NCBI RefSeq assembly: GCF_023278565.1
Contig: NC_064678.1
Span: 930,001 to 994,000 of the forward strand
Direction: 5' to 3'
Origin: Colletotrichum lupini
Taxonomy: Eukaryota > Ascomycota > Sordariomycetes > Glomerellales > Glomerellaceae
Length of the DNA stretch: 64,000 nt
Made by a program: the position numbers and the translations under genes. Below, one piece after another: positions 1 through 11,388 of this stretch (position 1 is its first letter; each line of letters begins with the position of its first letter). Under the pieces are notes generated by a model, which worked only from the letters and a program-made list of their open reading frames with translations, was not told the DNA's origin and searched no databases.

Positions 1-777
1 GAGTGTAAAAGCAGGTATACTGCCATCCATTAAAGGTCGTTAAGGCATCTTGCTGGAAAGAGTTGGCGTTGATCCGATGCTCTCGCCGCGCATCCAGGGC
101 CAACTCGGACTTGGCGAGGAACTTCAACTGAGATCCCATGTCGCTTCTGAGAACCTTGCCAAGTGTATGCAAATTCAAAATTTTGGATGCCGTTCAGCAC
201 ATGCAACACTACAGATCAAAGACTCGTATGAGGAAGTGCCCCCTCCATCACTTTCATAATCTATCACAGTGACGTACGCGGGGTCCCTCCGGTTAGGTTC
301 GGGGGAAACTGAGCCGAGTGGAGGAGGATGGACGGTTCCCCGCGCGATGAATCGCCCGATGAGCCGATACGACTGTGAACCCCGGATCTTCCCCCGACCT
401 CCGATGCGCCGATACAACGCCCCGCACTCCAATAAGCCATGGATGATGCCCGATTTGGACGAAAAAGAGGTTATTCAGCCATGGCATCCCCGCAATTGCG
501 ATCTTTTCACAGCTTATTGCCCCGCGTTGGCAAACTCCAAGTCGATTTTGCCAACCAACCGATACCCGCGAACCAAGGAATAGAGCAAGAGGCCAAGAGA
601 AAGGTTGACAGCCAAGCAATCAACGTGATAGCGAACAGCTCGTGGCGATGAAACCTGAACCAATATGAAGCAGTTGAGTTTTTTGATATCAATAGAGACG
701 AAGTCCGTTCCTCGCAATCTCCGTTTGATCGCATGTGAGCAATGATAAGAACTCGAATTGTCTGGAGAATCGAAACG
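1..777. other. Upstream region of the sugar transporter gene, no gene recognised
   Basis: Normal base composition with no RIP signature. Several short overlapping open frames occur on both strands, but none has recognisable protein character. A CGG-N7-CCG arrangement lies at 279-291, the kind of inverted triplet bound by fungal Zn2Cys6 regulators. It is suggestive for a transporter promoter but not proof. No clear TATA box was identified. Confidence 0.35.
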
Positions 778-2749
778 ATGGGCTGGAACTCCAGATTGAA
801 GAATAGCGACAACCGTCAGGCCCTAGAGTCGACGACGCCTCTCAACACTAAGACAACATCGTGGCTAAAAGATCCCGGACTTCGCCCCCTCAATTTTGGT
901 CTCTTCTTCCTTCTATTTGGTGATGTTGCTCATGGTTTCGACGGATCTTTGATCAACAACCTCCAACAGATTAACAAATGGCAAGATGGTCAGTCGCGCA
1001 TCACTTCTCTGAGTCCTCACGGCGTGCACTTTTCGACATGCTGACAGGAAAGAGGTCAGACTTTGACCACCCCCGAGCAAGTCTCCTAGGTGCCATGAGC
1101 GCATCGTACTGGATCGGGAACATCCTAGGAGTCATCCTCATTCCCCTTGTCGCAGATCGCCTCGGCCGACGCATCGCAATCGCCACGGGTTCCGGCCTTT
1201 GCATCGTAGGTGCAGCAATTTGCGCAGCGACGGTGAGCCACGGAGCCTTCATCGCTGGCCGAATTCTTCTTGGCATGGGAGGAGTCATGTGCTCTTCCGT
1301 TTCGACGGTCTTGATGACGGAGCTGGCGTACCCATCCCACCGGGCGACGGCGACGGCATTGAGCAGCACGACATACAGCGTTGGGGCCATCTTGGCCGCC
1401 TGGGTAGCCTTTGGAAGTTTCCGAATTTCGGATTCATGGTATGCTTTTACTCATCGGGGAAAATTTCCACACGAGGCCCGAGAAACATGTGCACTGACTG
1501 ATAGTTCTTTACCATCCCTAGGGCGTGGAGAACGCCGACACTGATTCAGGCGTTTCCATCGGCGATGGTGCTATGCGGACTCTTCTTCTTGCCGGAGTAA
1601 GTTTGCCAAGAATCTGTACTTGACTCGAAGCTGTAGCTGAGCCACAACTTCTAGATCGCCTCGATGGCTTTGCAGCAAGGGCAAGGAGCAGACAGCGCTT
1701 GATATCCTGACAAAGTACCACGGTGCAGGGGATGCCGACGATGCAGTCGTCCAGCACGAATACGCCGAGATCAAAGAGACTATCGAGGCGGAAATCACGC
1801 AGAACAAGAACCCCTTCCACCTCAAGGCTCTTTTCGCAACCCCAGGCAACCGGTGGCGATCGTTCATCATCATCTGGTGCGGGATATGCAAGCAGTGGTC
1901 CGGGAATGGGTTGGTATCATATTACCTGGGAAGGTCCGTCTCTACAAAATAGTTGACTTCTGTATTCTGAGAATGGAGCTAATATAGCATGATACATTTC
2001 AGCATGCTCAAAAGCGCAGGCATCACCAAGCAGATCGAGACAACGTTGATTACCGCAACATCTCAGATGTTCAGTTTCGCATGTTCCTTTGCCTTCGCCT
2101 TCCTTCCGGCGCGTGTCGGCCGCCGGCCCCTCATGCTGACAAGTATGGCCGGAATGTGGGTGGTATTCGCAGTCATCACGGCCACGTCCGGCGCCTACGT
2201 CGAGACAGGGAACCGTCACGCAAGTTACACAACCGTGGCGTTCATCTACCTCTACAGCGGTGTGCATAATCTAGGCTGGACGGGCGCACAAATGCTCTAC
2301 AGTAAGTCAAAGCCTAGAGCCCCAAAGGGGCGGTTAGACTTTGAAACGCTGACGCGCCGTGTCTCTTTAGTTGTCGAAATCCTTCCCTACACGATCCGCG
2401 CCAAGGGCATGGCCATGTTTTCTCTTGTCGCGGGTATTTGTGGAGCCTTCAATACCTACCTTAATCCTCTCGGCATTGCAGCCATGTCCTGGAAGTTCTA
2501 CTTCTTCTATGTTGGCTGGATTATTGTCCAGTTCATTGTTGTATACTTGTTTTTCCCTGAGGTAAGCTCTCGATCGATGATAAAAAAGAACTGCTTATCA
2601 ACATTTCCTAGACCAAGGGACCTAGCTTGGAACTGATTGCGCTGCTCTTCGATGGTAGAGATGCTCAAATGGGCCGAGTCAATGTTGTGGCAGAAGAGAT
2701 GCTAGATGAGAAGGGCGGAGTAGAGTTCCAGACAAAGCAACAGCAGTAG
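778..2749 (+). CDS. MFS sugar (lactose permease/hexose type) transporter, 7 exons
   Basis: Plasma-membrane major facilitator of the fungal sugar porter family, expected to import a mono- or disaccharide with protons. Deduced exons are 778-988, 1060-1438, 1522-1596, 1655-1933, 2003-2301, 2371-2561 and 2612-2749. All junctions are GT-AG and the frame closes into about 523 aa, the usual family length. Family marks in order: a GDVAHGFDGSLIN-type loop after TM1; the DRLGRR loop between TM2 and TM3; GRILLGMG; the PESPRWL motif completed only when the intron at 1597-1654 is removed; QWSGNGLVSYYL in TM7; VGRRPL after TM8; LPYTIRAKGM before TM10; and PETKGPSLE after TM12, completed across the last intron. 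An in-frame ATG at 742 would add 12 residues; 778 is preferred by eye. No lesions were seen, so it is probably functional. Substrate is unknown. Confidence 0.9.
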
Positions 2750-3425
2750 AGTTACTGGAGCTGTTGTTACGTTTTCACTACATACCCAATCCGTATGCTC
2801 ATCTGTTACACATTTGAGTGTAAGACAAATTTAGCCTACAGATGTGGTAACAGAGCTTCACTTGCTAGTATGACTACTACGCAGAGTCACATCATTGTGA
2901 CTCTTCTTGTAAGCTTCGTGGCGGAGCTTTTTGCCAAGGAGGCTTGTTAATCATCCGCACTCAGCGAGTGGTTCCGTGTGCTCCGTACGACCCAAGCTTC
3001 GGCGGTCAAACTTCAGCCCACAGACTCTGCACTCCGTAAAGACCAGTTACCTACTCCGTACACTAAAAAGACACACTTGAGAGTGTGACTGCCTTCAGCC
3101 AAGAACTAGCGGGCGTGTGATCCACGTGGAGACCCGGCTCCCACATGAGTTCAACCAGTCTGTATTGGGGACTAATCGCGTGATGGTTCAGATGCGGCCT
3201 GACCGTCCAACCTCCTTGGTTGAGCTTCCAATCGCATCCAGACGCCGAGACCCGTGGAAACATGCAGCAGCCACCAAGATCTTTGTCAATAGATCTGCTA
3301 TACAATGTGTTTGGGTTGTCTGGTTCTGGATCCAGGGCAAATTGATTTCAGAGTATCGAAAGTGTGCTAGGCAGTCGCAACTTACACAGGTCGCGGCTAC
3401 TAAAGAGCGGCTCCTGTGCTGCAGT
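2750..3425. other. Intergenic region 3' of the transporter
   Basis: Carries the transporter 3' flank and then about 0.5 kb of normal-composition DNA leading to the MITE. A 152-codon open frame at 3117-3575 runs into the MITE and its product resembles nothing I recognise. I see no supported gene. Confidence 0.4.
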
Positions 3426-3433
3426 AATTCTTG

Positions 3434-3897
3434 GAGTTTTGCTATCCGGGCAGTACTGTTTGGCTATCCGGGCAGTAATCCACTTTTTGGACCAATCAGA
3501 GCCTGCCGTCTAAGCTCTAAACTTTTTTGCCCCGCTGCACCTACCCACGGGTCACCTAGCGCATATGCGCCGTAATTACGTAAGGCAGCCGCAATTACCC
3601 ACGGTCGCAATTGCCCACGGTCGCAATTACCTATAGTAGCAATTGCCTGCTCAATTACCTACTTAATCACCTGCTTAATTACCTACTTAATTATCTATTT
3701 CTTTAGGTAATTACAACCGTGGGTAATTGCGACCGTGGGCAATTGCGACCGAACGTGCCTGCGGCTGCCTTACGTAACTGCGCCGGGTGGCCCGTGGGCA
3801 GGTATAGCGGGTACAGGTGTGCGGCCATGGCCCGAGCTCTGCAGCTGTGAGCCCTTATTGGTCTAAAAAATGGATTACTGCCCGGATAGCAAAACTC
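3434..3897. mobile_element. Non-autonomous MITE, 464 bp, not RIP-mutated (MITE family 1, copy 1)
   Basis: Terminal inverted repeats begin GAGTTTTGCTATCCGGGCAG at 3434 and end with the complement at 3897. The element is flanked by a perfect 8-bp target-site duplication AATTCTTG (3426-3433 and 3898-3905). Just inside the left end the TIR motif is repeated (3463-3477) and continues into a longer arm that pairs with the right end (ATTGGTCT...GGATTACTG). The middle is a palindrome-rich run of short units of the type (G)CAATTACCCACGGTCG. There is no coding capacity. The 8-bp duplication fits hAT-type or MULE-type transposases; the TIR sequence alone does not decide. A RIPped sibling lies at 56488-56964. 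Confidence 0.88.
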
Positions 3898-3905
3898 AAT
3901 TCTTG

Positions 3906-4873
3906 AGGTGATCTGTGAGTGAATAGTAGTCTTGTCTTGCCGGTGGAATACTATTTTGATGCACTAAACTTCTTCAAATGAATTAGGTCCTCCACCTGGA
4001 TATTGGCCCAGTAATTTTCCCTTACGATATCAAAAACTGGACTAATTCCTTTGTCCCCTCGGCGATGTCGCGGCCTGCGATAGTCCGATGTCCACGTGTC
4101 CGTCACGTTTGGCTCAACGAGAACGAGACCGGAGCTAGACTACCACATCTCGAAACACCTTCAAAAAACTCTATTCTTAAAACTTCTGACGTCAGAATCT
4201 ACTGGAGGAGCTTACCCTGTTTACCAAACGCCAAGAGTTTCACATCGCAGCTGTCAGCGGTCAAATGTGAATGCCTATCCTTGACCCCGGGTAGAGCTAC
4301 CAGGCCTCGCCCGGGATACCTAGCCCACTACCCTCAGGTGGATTCATGGGGTATTGGAAATCAGACTACTGATGGAGTGATTTCTCAAACGGAGAGGTAT
4401 GGGTTTGGATTTTGCCGTCATCTCAACTGTCGAGAAAAGATTTTGACTTTGAATGAATGCCCATTTACGGCAGACCCGGCGAAGTCAAGGCCGGCGATTA
4501 CAGACTTACTTTCTGTCACAATCCAACTGCGGGTAGACGCGTCTTCTCACTTCTCGGCTCGATCGGTTAGCTCCGCGATCTCGGTTGAGATGGTTGCAGC
4601 ATTCGTTAGGTACTAATTTTGTGCTTGGTGGGCTGGTGATGGTCCAGGTTTGAGTAAACAGAAGGAGACGGCAGGTTTCAGCTTCGGAAAGAAATGTTAC
4701 GTTTGATGTTACTTTACTGTACAGTTGTAAGTCATATCTGGGTATATCATCATAGCCCTGTGAGCTGTAGCTAGGCCAGCTGGTACATGTGTACCTCATG
4801 TAGTCGTCTAATAAGCGTCATCATCTTCCAGCCCAAATGCTGGACATAGCCAGACTCTACCGAGTCTGAAAGT
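3906..4873. other. Intergenic region between the MITE and the receptor gene
   Basis: Normal composition. The longest frame is 183 codons on + (4065-4616). Its product has no recognisable domain, signal peptide or membrane segment and it is not called. The 3' flank of the receptor gene occupies the right end. Confidence 0.35.
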
Positions 4874-6641
4874 TCAGTCCTTTCCCCAAATTGTAGAAGA
4901 GCCGGCACTGTAGTTGCTTGCATCACTCAACTTCCTAGCCGCAAGCTTGGGCCGAGTTGGTGGTGCTAGTGTGTTGACCTCAACGGAGACTGTCGTGGTC
5001 GTCTCGCACTGAATCGCCATGCCCATGACCGAACCCTCTCCCATCCCAAACCCTTTCATGCTTCCTTTCATGCTTTCTGTACTTTCGATGCCATCTACTT
5101 TGAGCGCCTTCAAACCGCCTGATTTTGGGCCTTTGCGGGCAACTCTCTCGCACCACTTATTATATCGCCTCAGCCGTTTTTGCTCAGAGGTCGAACCTCC
5201 CATGACAATAGTTGTGTTGCCGAATTTTGGAGGCGTGCCACACATGAATGAGAATGTCTCTAAGCCAACCTCCTGTGATGGAGGCCCTTCGCATGAGAAG
5301 ACGATGGATCGTCGGGTTGAAGAGTAGAGAATAACATCCATCCAGCCGTTGCAAGCGATCATTGCTCCCGCGAAGCAGAAGTATCCCAGAGATACATCGT
5401 GCCCTGTCATGGAGGCAAGACGGCCAGCAGCTAAAGGAATGGTGCAGACAACGTAGACGAGAGGGTACAAAAGAAATGTGTGCTGCCTAGCATAATCTGG
5501 AATATCGGGTAGTCGTCTAAGAATCGTCGTCAAGCACATCGGACGCCAGAAGGTGCTCGGGATTGTGCTGTGGTTATCGCAGCTCGACGTGGTGCCTGAA
5601 CTTGATCCGCTGCAACTTGATAGGGTTGGGGTAGTCCCTGGGTGTCCACAGCAAGGAATCACCCCGCCGCTTTGCCGAGCCAGCTTCTGTAAATGAAGGA
5701 ATATTATGAAGTAGATTAAACTTGTGAGAACCAGTGAAATGAAAATCCAGAGATAATGAAGTGTTAAGCGAACATCCTGATATTTGGAGTTGATCCAACA
5801 CTGTTGCGTGTTAATGTTGTTGCCGCGATAATCATGAAGCAGGCTGACTCACCCAAGCGCCGGCTCTCACGTAGAGGCCGCCCTCACTCTTCCCATTCTC
5901 TGTGATGATTACACCAAGGATCCCGGTCCCGTACACGAAAGCCCACATCATGACGATTGCGGTATGAAAGGCCCACGTCGGGATTTTCTTTGTCGAGACA
6001 ATAGACATGTAGGTGTGGATCGCGATACCCGTGATGAACACGGAAGACGCCAGGTCGCCGGTCGACACAAACCATCCTTGGGTCCAACAAGTGCCTGTGC
6101 CGACTTCAATGGCGTTTCTAGTTAGCCACTCTACGTTGAGGAGAAAGGCCAGCGCTTGTTGTATATCGGCAAGTAGGAGGTTGAAAATAAGAACGAGGAA
6201 CTGATTCGGCGGCTCGTTGATAGCTCTTTGCCACCATGTCTCCTTCTGTTTCTTTGCAGCTTCTTCTTCAGTTGCCGCAGTCCAATTGCTTGGAATAATG
6301 AATGCCGCGTCTGTCGGTCTCGGCGACTCAACTTTGATGATGAGATCCTCCTTCTTCGGTGTCGGCGGGCCGTGTTGCCATTGGATCAGTTTGTACGTGA
6401 GAAACGTCAACAAACCCAGGCTGGTGAAGAAGGAGAGAAACCCCATCGTCGCCACTGCGGCGAGGCCATGGCGAAGAACTGGTGGCAACGGACGGACCGA
6501 GTAAGGTGAGCTGTCCGAATCGTAGTGATCTACTATCTCCTCCGACTCGTTCATCTCCGCAATGTTGATGGGTTCGACGACGGTTCGTAGCTGCGTGTGG
6601 ATGTCATCAAGACTACGATTACTGGCAGCGCACATACCCAT
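4874..6641 (-). CDS. Seven-transmembrane GPCR-like receptor (Git3-like/fungal family)
   Basis: Two exons: 5853-6641 and 4874-5800, separated by a 52-nt GTGAGT...CAG intron at phase 0. The product is 571 aa from the first ATG. Seven hydrophobic segments are visible: one after the acidic N-terminus (HGLAAVATMGFLSFFTSLG), then NQFLVLIFNLLLADI, GWFVSTGDLASSVFITGIAI, AIVMMWAFVYGTGILGVII, YLWIFISLVLTSLIYFIIF, LLYPLVYVVCTIPLAAGR and FCFAGAMIACNGWMDVILY. A Cys lies just before TM3. The YPLVY motif in TM6 and the long C-terminal tail fit fungal nutrient-sensing GPCR-like proteins that signal through heterotrimeric G proteins; the ligand is unknown. Oddity: the first ATG (6641) lies inside the TIR of the MITE at 6626-7068, so the first five residues are TE-derived. 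Before insertion the frame was closed by an upstream TAA, so the ancestral start was probably the in-frame ATG at 6554 (542 aa). Confidence 0.78.
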
Positions 6642-7068
6642 TCAAATCAATCAAACAAATAAGTCAAACAAACAGTCAAATATAGGAATTTCAGCGAGTC
6701 AAACAATCAAATATTCTAGCCCGTATATTTGATATATTTGATCAAATCTAGAATCTAAGGGTGGACCCGAATATACTAATAATATACCGAGAAAATACGG
6801 AAAAAAGGGGCCGCCCGGACCCGGATTCGAACACCGGACCTCCGGAATTAAAGTGGAGCCGCCCCAAAAAATTCGTCGCCTACGCCTCCGCATCCACTAA
6901 CTATACCATTTACTCGTCTAATATTCAGCTTCACTCTATAATAACTTATCAGTCAAATCAATCAAATATTTGTCAAATTTATCAAACAATCAAATATGGC
7001 GCGAGAAATCAGCCAAACAATCAAATATGAACCTCATATTTGATTTGTTTGTTTGGGTATAAGCGCTG
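6626..7068. mobile_element. hAT-type MITE, 443 bp, inserted at the receptor gene 5' end
   Basis: Ends read CAGCGCACATACCCA (left) and, on the other strand from the right, CAGCGCTTATACCCA. The flanks carry a perfect 8-bp duplication ATTACTGG (6618-6625 and 7069-7076). TIRs starting CAGCG plus an 8-bp TSD are typical of hAT elements. Subterminal DNA is dense in the degenerate unit TCAAACAATCAAATA in both orientations. A GC-rich core (about 6797-6910) contains tRNA-like Pol III boxes on the minus strand. The ends match those of the 3.2-kb element at 8166-11380, so this is probably a deletion or satellite derivative of it. The core is not RIPped. Confidence 0.88.
6801..6908 (-). other. tRNA-like Pol III promoter segment inside the hAT MITE
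   Basis: On the minus strand an A-box-like TGGTATAGTTAGTGGA (6908-6893) is followed by a B-box-like GTTCGAATCC (6832-6823) and a run of six T (6806-6801), the order of an internal Pol III promoter and terminator. The T stem and acceptor stem do not pair cleanly and the spacing is longer than in a plain tRNA. A functional tRNA is therefore not called; a tRNA-derived (SINE-like) piece captured by the transposon is the likelier reading. Confidence 0.45.
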
Positions 7069-7076
7069 ATTACTGG

Positions 7077-7411
7077 GCGTCTTTCGGTGTTATACCATCC
7101 CACAGAGCCTCAAAAGTTCAATGTCGAGGGGTCATGGCCCAGAAGGTCCAGACCAGGGATCATCTGTAGCTTAAAAGAGAACCCACCCTAGCCTCAACAT
7201 CAGCCGTCAAGCAGCAAATCCAAAAAAAAAAAATCCAAAAGACCATCTGACAATGCATTCCTAGTGCCAAGAACCGTTATCCCAGCCAGATGGAGAAAAT
7301 AATCCGAGTCATAGAAACGACTCAGCCCGTTTGCGATGAGGGGGTGGGAAGCGAACGTTTCTTTCCAATCCGGATTTACTCGGGAAACAATCAAGAGTTC
7401 TCCGAGACAAA
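7077..7411. other. Intergenic region, original upstream flank of the receptor gene
   Basis: Before the MITE inserted, this stretch directly joined the receptor 5' end. Normal composition with an A-run at 7222-7232. No gene seen. Confidence 0.35.
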
Positions 7412-7985
7412 TTGGATCCAGTACGCGCGCGCGCGCGGCGCTATGGTAAACACCTGATCTTCCCTAAGATTTTGCGATTAGAGTTCGCCATGTGTGTGTA
7501 CCGCCATCGAGCTCTAGTATTCGCTGTGGGAGCGAAAGAGAAGTGTGCATGTTCCATCCCCGTTCCAAATCGTTCCAGGCTAAAGTATGTCTTCGACGGG
7601 ACGGACTCTCGTGGGCTTCGGCGTCCCGCGGACCGGGATGACTCAGGCCTTCCTTCCTCTTGGCCTCTTCACACAGTAAGTGTGTCTCTGAAGCACAACC
7701 CTACTCATGGGTCAGGGGTTGATAACTCGGAGATTTCTCATTGGCTCATCGACATGCCCTTTTGGACCTACAATTGTCCGAGCACGACGTGATGCCACGA
7801 GTTGAGCCTTGGTCTGGACGTGCGTCTCCCGCAAATCGCACTTGTATCCGCCCCCGATTCCACCTTTCCTGCTGAGACACCCCGTGAACGGTTGGACTTT
7901 GCCAAGGCGACCCTGACTGAGATGGAGCGGATGATGAATCGACAGAAAGAATTACTGCCCCTTGCAGTGGGACCTTGGCTTCCAT
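7412..7985 (+). pseudogene. Possible decayed gene, unknown function
   Basis: One frame stays open from 7412 to 7985 apart from a single TGA (7790-7792), which is what a CGA-to-TGA transition would give. The last 60 codons are balanced in composition and contain an amphipathic stretch (RLDFAKATLTEMERMMNRQ). Overlapping minus-strand frames (7746-8106) are also open, so coding polarity is uncertain. No family recognised. It lies between two hAT-type insertions and may be a remnant. Confidence 0.22.
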
Positions 7986-8165
7986 GAGCCGCGGCAGTGG
8001 TCAGTAATACACCCGTTCCCTCAGCGGTCGTGAAGAGGTGTTCGCCCCGGAATTCATAATCTTCCCCGAAGTGGAGTTTTAGGCTAAAATCCTCCTGCTC
8101 GGGCATTTTTAAACAGCCGCCAAGACGGTTCCGCGCGCATCAATCCGGGGAAACCCACTTATTAT

Positions 8166-11100
8166 CAGCGCTTATACCCATACAAACAAATTAAATATAA
8201 GGTTCGTATTTGATTATTTAGCTCATTTCTCGTGCTATATTTAATTATTTAATAATCAATTAATAGATTTAACTAATTTCCTAATTAGGAATTGAATAAA
8301 GCTATTACGAAAGTCCTTATAGTACTAATTTATAGACTTTACTTTAATTAGCTCTTCTAATTAAAAAATTAACCTCTTACTTTATAATATTATTACAAAA
8401 CTAGTTCTTAAGATATTAGACCTTTTTTAGTATAAAAGATCTTATTAATAATTATTATAAAGTTAAAGTTAATTTTATAAAACTAAATATCCTTTTATAG
8501 TTTATTATTATTATAAGGATTATAAAAATATTAAGCATAAGCTTACTTAACGTTAAATAGGTTAGTTAATAATTAATTTATTATTAAATTAAGTTAAGGA
8601 CCGGCTAAGGGATAATCTATAAGTAATATTAATTAAGCTTAGGTACGTAGTTAATTATTATGTTTATTATTTAAAATATTAACTATTATTAGTATTACGA
8701 GTTTTTTATAATACTTTTTAAAATCATAAGGGTATTAAAAGTAGCTTATAACTATTATAATAAAAAAAGAGGACTTAAATAATAAAGAAGAGGAGAACTT
8801 ATTATCTTATTTATATACTATTTTTATTAATAATTATAAAGTCCCTTTTTTATATTAAATAATTAATAGTTTTACTTAGGCATATTTTACTTCTTTTTTA
8901 ACTATTTTAATCCTTACTTAAGGTAAAAAATAATTATTATAGTATAGAGCGGAGAGTTACTTAACTTAGTATAATACTTATTAAGGACTTATTAAATATT
9001 AATAACTAATAGTTAGAAGTATCCTCGCGAGTTAAAATTATTATTAAAAAGTAGCTCTACCCGCTCCCTAAGTATATACTTAGATTAAATATAACGAGGG
9101 ATATTACTTAAAGTTAGAAATTAAAAAAGAGGTTAGGATATAAATTAATAACGAGTTAATTATTAATAAAGTAGTATTATTTATATTAATTATAATTACG
9201 ACGTTACGATTTAAAAAGCTATAAGATCTATCTCTTTTTTAAAAAGTTTATTATATAACTTTTTTTACTCCTCGAGACGGTTAATAAAGTACTTAAGATC
9301 TATTATTACTTTTTATAAACGGCTATAACTATCTCTTTTACCCTAACCCTAATATCTTATTATTTAAAGATAAAGCAGCTTAAGTATTATTTTTAGTTCG
9401 GTTAGTAATTATTAATTATTATTATTAAAAACGTCCTTAATAAGGATCCGTTATTTTAAATCTTTATAAGCTTAATTAGTTATTAAAAAGGTATAAATTT
9501 ACTTTCTTTTTTATAAAGAGCGCTATATTATAAAATATATTAAATTCTATTTTATATTATTATTAAGCGTTTATATAAGCTCTTATAACGACTCCTTAAA
9601 GAGAGTAAATATATTATTCTTATTAGTCTTATTATTAACCTTAAAAAAGGCTTTATATTATTAAAGTAACGAATAAATAAATTTAATAACGTTCTAAAGC
9701 TTATTAATAGGGCCCCTTGTGCGCTAGAGGTTAAGATGTTTTTAAAGTTACTTAGTATTAATTAATATATTTAATTCTTATTCGAATACCTCTTTATTAT
9801 TACTAAATAAAAAGGCCCTATTAACGAGGTTAAGAATATAATCGTAATACCTTATCCTCTAGTTAAGAACATCTTCTTAAGTATAAGTATAAGATAATAT
9901 AGGATATAAGTAACCTAAGTAAGTATTATTATTTAAAGTATTATGATAAATAACTACTCCGACTTAGTTACTTAATTCTTAGTTATTTATTACCGATTTT
10001 ATAATTTAGGTAATATTAGCCCTATTAGAAGTACTATACTATTGTCGTAGAATAATAAGGTATTATATTTATTACTTAGTATAGTTTAGAAAATAAATAA
10101 AAATAGTAATAATAATATTTTATATTAACGAGGTTTATAAATTAAATAATAAGTAGACTTTCGTTATTAACCTCTAGATCTTTATTTTAATTATATCTTT
10201 TTTCTTAATAAAAATCTTACTTAGCTCTTTTCTTATATTTTTATATAATAATAAGAGTTCGTTAGTAATATTATAATTTAATTAATAAAAGAGGGCCCGG
10301 AGGTAAGGATTATAAAAAGTTATAAATAGGCTATTATTATCAATAATATACCTAATTACTAATTCCTTAATTCTCGTTATTTAGCCCTTTATAATAGTAC
10401 TAGAAGTAAGTTTTTATTTTTTTAATATAAAGTCGTATTTAAAGGATTTTAATAAATATAACGACTCGCTAAAGCTTAGATTTATTACTTAGTATTTTAA
10501 CTTTAAATAAGCCGTTACTAAGCTCGTAACTATTATTTTAAAATAAGTAACGATACTTATTTTATTATAATAACGATAAAACTAGAAGACTTTATTTTGA
10601 ATATTTTTATTATAAATCTCTTAAGTAAAGACCCCCTCTAAGTAAATCTACGACTTTTTTAACCTTACGCCCTTTTATAATATTAAATTATTATTAATAA
10701 AAGTCCTCCCTTTTTAAATTATTTTTAAAAGGGCGAGGAGGCTATTATGATTATTAAGATTAGTTAATAATACGAGGCTAGCGTTAGTTAGGGTCTATAG
10801 TTACGAAGTAATTTAAAATAGCGGCTATGCGCCGAAAATCGTATAACTTATTACTAATTAATTAATTATAATATAACGAATTAATTAATATATAATTTAA
10901 TTAATATTAATAATAATTATAATAGTTATAAAGGGTTAGAAGTAGTAGTACGTAACTTCGTTAGTTTTATTAATATTAAGAAAAGGGGGTACTAGAGGTT
11001 TTTTAGATTCTTAGATATAATAGGATACTAAATTTAGGGCTCTATAATACTTAGGCCCTTTTTTTTATAATAATTACTAATAATCTATTTAGTTAAGTAG

Positions 11101-11380
11101 TATAATACTAAACTTATAATTATAAATAAGGAGTTACGGGTTCGAATCCTACTCTAGGTATTTATATTCTTATTTATAAACTTTTATAGGGTATAGTTAG
11201 GAATATCGATTTTTAATTAGCCCGGCCCCGGATTTTCTTTTTTCTAAGCGACCTTATATTTAATTAAATACGTTAAATATAGGGCCTTACGATATTTAAT
11301 TATTTAACTTATTAAAATTCCTATATTTAACTATTTGTTTGATTTATTTGTTTAATTAATTTGAATGGGTATAAGCGCTG
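8166..11380. mobile_element. Long hAT-type DNA transposon, 3.2 kb, heavily RIP-mutated
   Basis: The left end reads CAGCGCTTATACCCATAC and the right end is the complement of CAGCGCTTATACCCATTC. Flanking 8-mers are CTTATTAT (8158-8165) and CTTATTGT (11381-11388), a TSD differing by one G/A transition. The first and last roughly 60 bp match the ends of the MITE at 6626-7068 apart from C-to-T/G-to-A changes. The interior is extremely TpA-rich with stops in all frames, as expected from RIP. It is long enough to have encoded a transposase, but I could not read a convincing hAT domain. A tRNA-like segment lies near the right end. Confidence 0.8.
11083..11162 (+). other. RIP-degraded tRNA-like segment near the right end of the hAT element
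   Basis: An AGTTAAGTAG A-box-like stretch (about 11091-11100), an anticodon-arm-like ACTTATAATTATAA and a perfect B-box core GGTTCGAATCC (11139-11149) occur in tRNA order and spacing. The acceptor stem pairs only partly. It points toward the same terminus as the tRNA-like box of the MITE (about 240 bp away here, about 200 bp there). Not called as a working tRNA. Confidence 0.4.
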
Positions 11381-11388
11381 CTTATTGT

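Noticed and set aside
3590..3760. CRISPR-like short repeats
   Set aside because: The CCCACGGTCGCAATTACC units belong to the inverted-repeat interior of a MITE in a eukaryotic genome, without unique spacers.
4065..4616. 183-codon plus frame as a gene
   Set aside because: No domain, signal or splice-compatible extension; overlapping frames exist. A chance open frame is likely.
6801..6908. Functional tRNA gene
   Set aside because: A and B boxes are present, but T and acceptor stems do not pair properly and the spacing is wrong.
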